From positions 1-64,000 of the IMG/VR virus record IMGVR_UViG_3300025168_000049: a stretch of DNA of 64,000 bases, one strand, 5' to 3'. Both the position numbers and the translations under genes were made by a program. The notes beneath the pieces are model-generated. The model saw only the letters and a list, made by a program, of their open reading frames with translations. It was not told where the DNA came from and searched no databases. The DNA is from a virus. Shown piece after piece: positions 61,708-64,000 of this stretch. Each line of letters opens with the position of its first letter. Position 1 is the stretch's first letter.

Positions 61708-64000
61708 ATGGCCAAGAAAAAATTTGAAGTGACTGGAGAAGGGAGCTTATTAGATGCTCCAATATTAGCAGCTCCTGAAGACGGAGTTAACACTGTTACA
61801 GCTCCTGGAGTACCAGAGGTCGAGGAAGAAATTCCATTATCTCAAACTGCTTTAGAAGGAATAAGTAAAGTTGAAGCTAATATTCAAGATAGAATTTCTC
61901 AAGGGGGAATGTATACAGAGACCCCAACAGCTATGCAAAAACCTCTTTATGGCGAGCTGCTTCACGATAAGTCAGTTGAAGACTATGCTGATTATATTGA
62001 CAGACCTTTTTCTTTTATTACTGATGATGCTGATGACTTAAGAGCATACGGACAAACTACTGGTGAAAAGTGGAAATACGCTTTACCTAAACTTGTTACA
62101 CGTGTAGGTACAAACATTTTAGGATCTACAGTAGGACTAGTTTATGGAGGAGGCCAATTCTTATCAGAGTTAGGTACAGAAAATAGTGCCACACATGCGT
62201 TTTTTGATAATGACTTTCAACGATCTTTAGATGGTATAAATGACTATATGGATGGAGCTCTTCCACACTATTATACTAAAGAAGAGCAAAATTATAATTT
62301 CTGGCAATCTGCAGGTACAGCAAACTTTTGGGCTAATGATTTTAGTCAAGGACTTTCTTTTGTAATTGGAGCTGTTCTTTCTGAATACTTATCTGCTGGT
62401 TTAGGTACTGCTATGGTGAATACTAAAGCAGCTACATTATTTAAAAGATTGGGTAAACCTGCTAAGTACAGTAAGGCAGATGATGCTGCATCGAGCGTCA
62501 CTTCTAAAATGAAAAATAATATTGTTGCGCCTCAACGAGTTAGAAACGTGGCAACTACTGCAAGACAGTTAGGTACAGGTGCTATGTATGAGGCTGGGGT
62601 AGAAGCAAGACACCACTATGATGCAACTTTAGAAAATTTAATGGCATCTTATAAAGAAGAGCACAATTTAAAACAAAATGATGTAATTCCTGCAGACGAT
62701 TTAAAAGGGTTGATTGATATAACAACTATGAGTTCTAACGCTGTATTTGCTTCTAATGTAGCATTAGTAGGATATGGTAACTACATGATGTTCCCTAAGA
62801 TATTTGGTAAAGGCTATAATTCAACTAGAGGAACATTGTCTAAAAAAATAAAAAGCGAACTAACTAATAAAGGTAGAGCGTACAAAGAGTTATTTAAAGA
62901 TATAGGTAAGACAGAATCTTTGATGAGGAATTCTTGGAAGGTTCTTAAAGTACCTTTATATGAAGGATTTGTAGAGGAAGGAGGTCAAAAATTAATGGAC
63001 CTTACTGGACAAGGCGCTGCAGAGAATTTTTATGCGTCTAAACGTGATCCAAGTATGACTGGCATGGTTAGTGAAATGGTGTTAAACATTAATGATAAAT
63101 TTGGAGAAACTTACGGTAGTAAAGAGGGCCAGAAAGAAATTGGTATAGGATTTATCTTAGGAGCTTTAGGATTACCAGGTAAGTCACGATCATCGTCTAC
63201 TAGTGAGAAAGGCGGATGGAGTATGCAGGGTGGTGTATGGGATACATTTAGAGATATGAAATCACAAAAAACTGCTATTTCTGCTCTAAAAGCTAACTTG
63301 GAGAAATCAACCTCAATGAAAGAAGCATTTGAGCGTAATTTTGATGCTTTAGTTAGAGCAAATGTAATACAAGATAGTAAAGATTTTGCTATGATTATTG
63401 ATAGTCCCTTTATGTACAAGAATGCAGAAGAGGACGAAATATTCAATTATATCAATTCTCGATTACAAGCTGGGTTTGAATCAGAGATATTAGATAATAT
63501 TGATCATATTAGAAATATGAGTAATGAGGAGTTTAGAGATAGTTTCTTATACAATGAGAAAAATGATCTAAGTGATGAAGCTTTACAAAAAAGAAAAAAT
63601 GCAATCGCAGATATGATGCTAGATCGGGTTACCAAGATAAAGCAAACTACCGATATGATAGATAGAACATTTATCAATTGGGGACAAGACCAAAAAACTG
63701 CAGTTATACATGCGCTATCTATTGCAGATAATGCAGATATAAGAGAGAGTGGTATTATAGAAGCAATAGAAGCAGCAACAGGGATGACCTTAGAAGGAGA
63801 AGCAGTTGAATCTATTGCAGAAAGAGATAAAAGAGAAGATAACAATTCTAGAGTTAGGGCAAGGACTATTTGGGGTAGACTTTCGCAAAAAAGAAAAGAT
63901 GAGATTAATAACATGCCTATTACGAGAGAGTTAAAACGTAAGTTAGGTATTAGAGAATTTACAGATCCTACGCATTTAGAAGAATTGATGCACACTTTAC
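61708..64000 (+). CDS. Giant virion/cargo protein (partial)
   Basis: Open from ATG 61708 through the window end (764 complete codons). Starts MAKKKFEVTGEGSLLDAPIL; residues 130-260 contain possible membrane segments (NILGSTVGLVYGGGQFL, GLSFVIGAVLSEYLSAGLG) and the rest is helical. In crAss-like phages the genes after the nozzle encode packaged cargo and then virion RNA polymerase; no polymerase motif (such as DxDxD) is seen in this part. The remainder of the gene is needed to tell. Confidence 0.55.
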   Translation, partial: MAKKKFEVTGEGSLLDAPILAAPEDGVNTVTAPGVPEVEEEIPLSQTALEGISKVEANIQDRISQGGMYTETPTAMQKPLYGELLHDKSVEDYADYIDRPFSFITDDADDLRAYGQTTGEKWKYALPKLVTRVGTNILGSTVGLVYGGGQFLSELGTENSATHAFFDNDFQRSLDGINDYMDGALPHYYTKEEQNYNFWQSAGTANFWANDFSQGLSFVIGAVLSEYLSAGLGTAMVNTKAATLFKRLGKPAKYSKADDAASSVTSKMKNNIVAPQRVRNVATTARQLGTGAMYEAGVEARHHYDATLENLMASYKEEHNLKQNDVIPADDLKGLIDITTMSSNAVFASNVALVGYGNYMMFPKIFGKGYNSTRGTLSKKIKSELTNKGRAYKELFKDIGKTESLMRNSWKVLKVPLYEGFVEEGGQKLMDLTGQGAAENFYASKRDPSMTGMVSEMVLNINDKFGETYGSKEGQKEIGIGFILGALGLPGKSRSSSTSEKGGWSMQGGVWDTFRDMKSQKTAISALKANLEKSTSMKEAFERNFDALVRANVIQDSKDFAMIIDSPFMYKNAEEDEIFNYINSRLQAGFESEILDNIDHIRNMSNEEFRDSFLYNEKNDLSDEALQKRKNAIADMMLDRVTKIKQTTDMIDRTFINWGQDQKTAVIHALSIADNADIRESGIIEAIEAATGMTLEGEAVESIAERDKREDNNSRVRARTIWGRLSQKRKDEINNMPITRELKRKLGIREFTDPTHLEELMHTL

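Overview
The window reads as about 64 kb of a tailed double-stranded DNA phage infecting a Bacteroidota host, most likely a crAss-like phage (Crassvirales-type) of marine or flavobacterial character. The evidence is: an AT-rich, tightly packed genome in two opposed blocks; a family A DNA polymerase, DnaB-type helicase and DnaG-type primase replisome; an IHF/HU-like protein; the late order terminase, portal, virion protein, acidic scaffold, major capsid protein, connectors, tail stub and ring proteins, 1894-residue tail nozzle protein, then giant virion proteins; and intergenic matches to the Bacteroidota promoter (TTTG, 19-21 nt, TAnnTTTG). No integrase, ribosomal RNA, convincing tRNA or CRISPR array was seen. 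Family names come from motifs recognised by eye, not from database searches.

Bases 1-14,640 are on the minus strand (early/replication block). In transcription order from about 14,630 downwards: small early proteins; a lipoprotein; a coding-free stretch of about 740 bases (12,136-12,877) that looks like a large folded RNA; hypothetical proteins; DNA polymerase A behind its own promoter; an SF2 helicase; DnaB-like helicase with a possible partner; a Sak4-like ATPase; two acidic-tailed proteins (one a candidate SSB); primase; a PDDEXK nuclease; a zinc-ribbon protein; a radical SAM protein of the spore-photoproduct-lyase type; and the start of a GHKL ATPase that leaves the window.

Bases 14,640-15,138 form the divergent control region, with one plus-strand promoter ahead of a folded RNA candidate and a second promoter just before a GroES-like gene. 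From 15,139 everything is on the plus strand. First come small regulatory and nucleoid genes (GroES-like, winged helix, Cys-rich, ParB-like, IHF-like), a possible small terminase, a 2-oxoglutarate/Fe(II) oxygenase and the large terminase. Next is the head module: portal, a lysozyme/pre-toxin/kinase-like fusion, scaffold, capsid and connectors. A 2701-residue Cys-rich repeat protein and fibre or lectin-like proteins follow (32-42 kb). Then come lysis candidates (42-44.5 kb), a metallophosphoesterase, tail stub/ring/nozzle proteins (45.7-54.3 kb), and four large virion proteins, the last running off the right edge.

The most notable points are the 690-nt ncRNA candidate with paired ends; the 909-residue virion protein joining a pesticin-type lysozyme, a polymorphic-toxin linker and a kinase-like C-terminus; a recurring aromatic/basic Gly-Gly motif in four late proteins; and the giant protein built from repeats typical of Bacteroidota secreted proteins.
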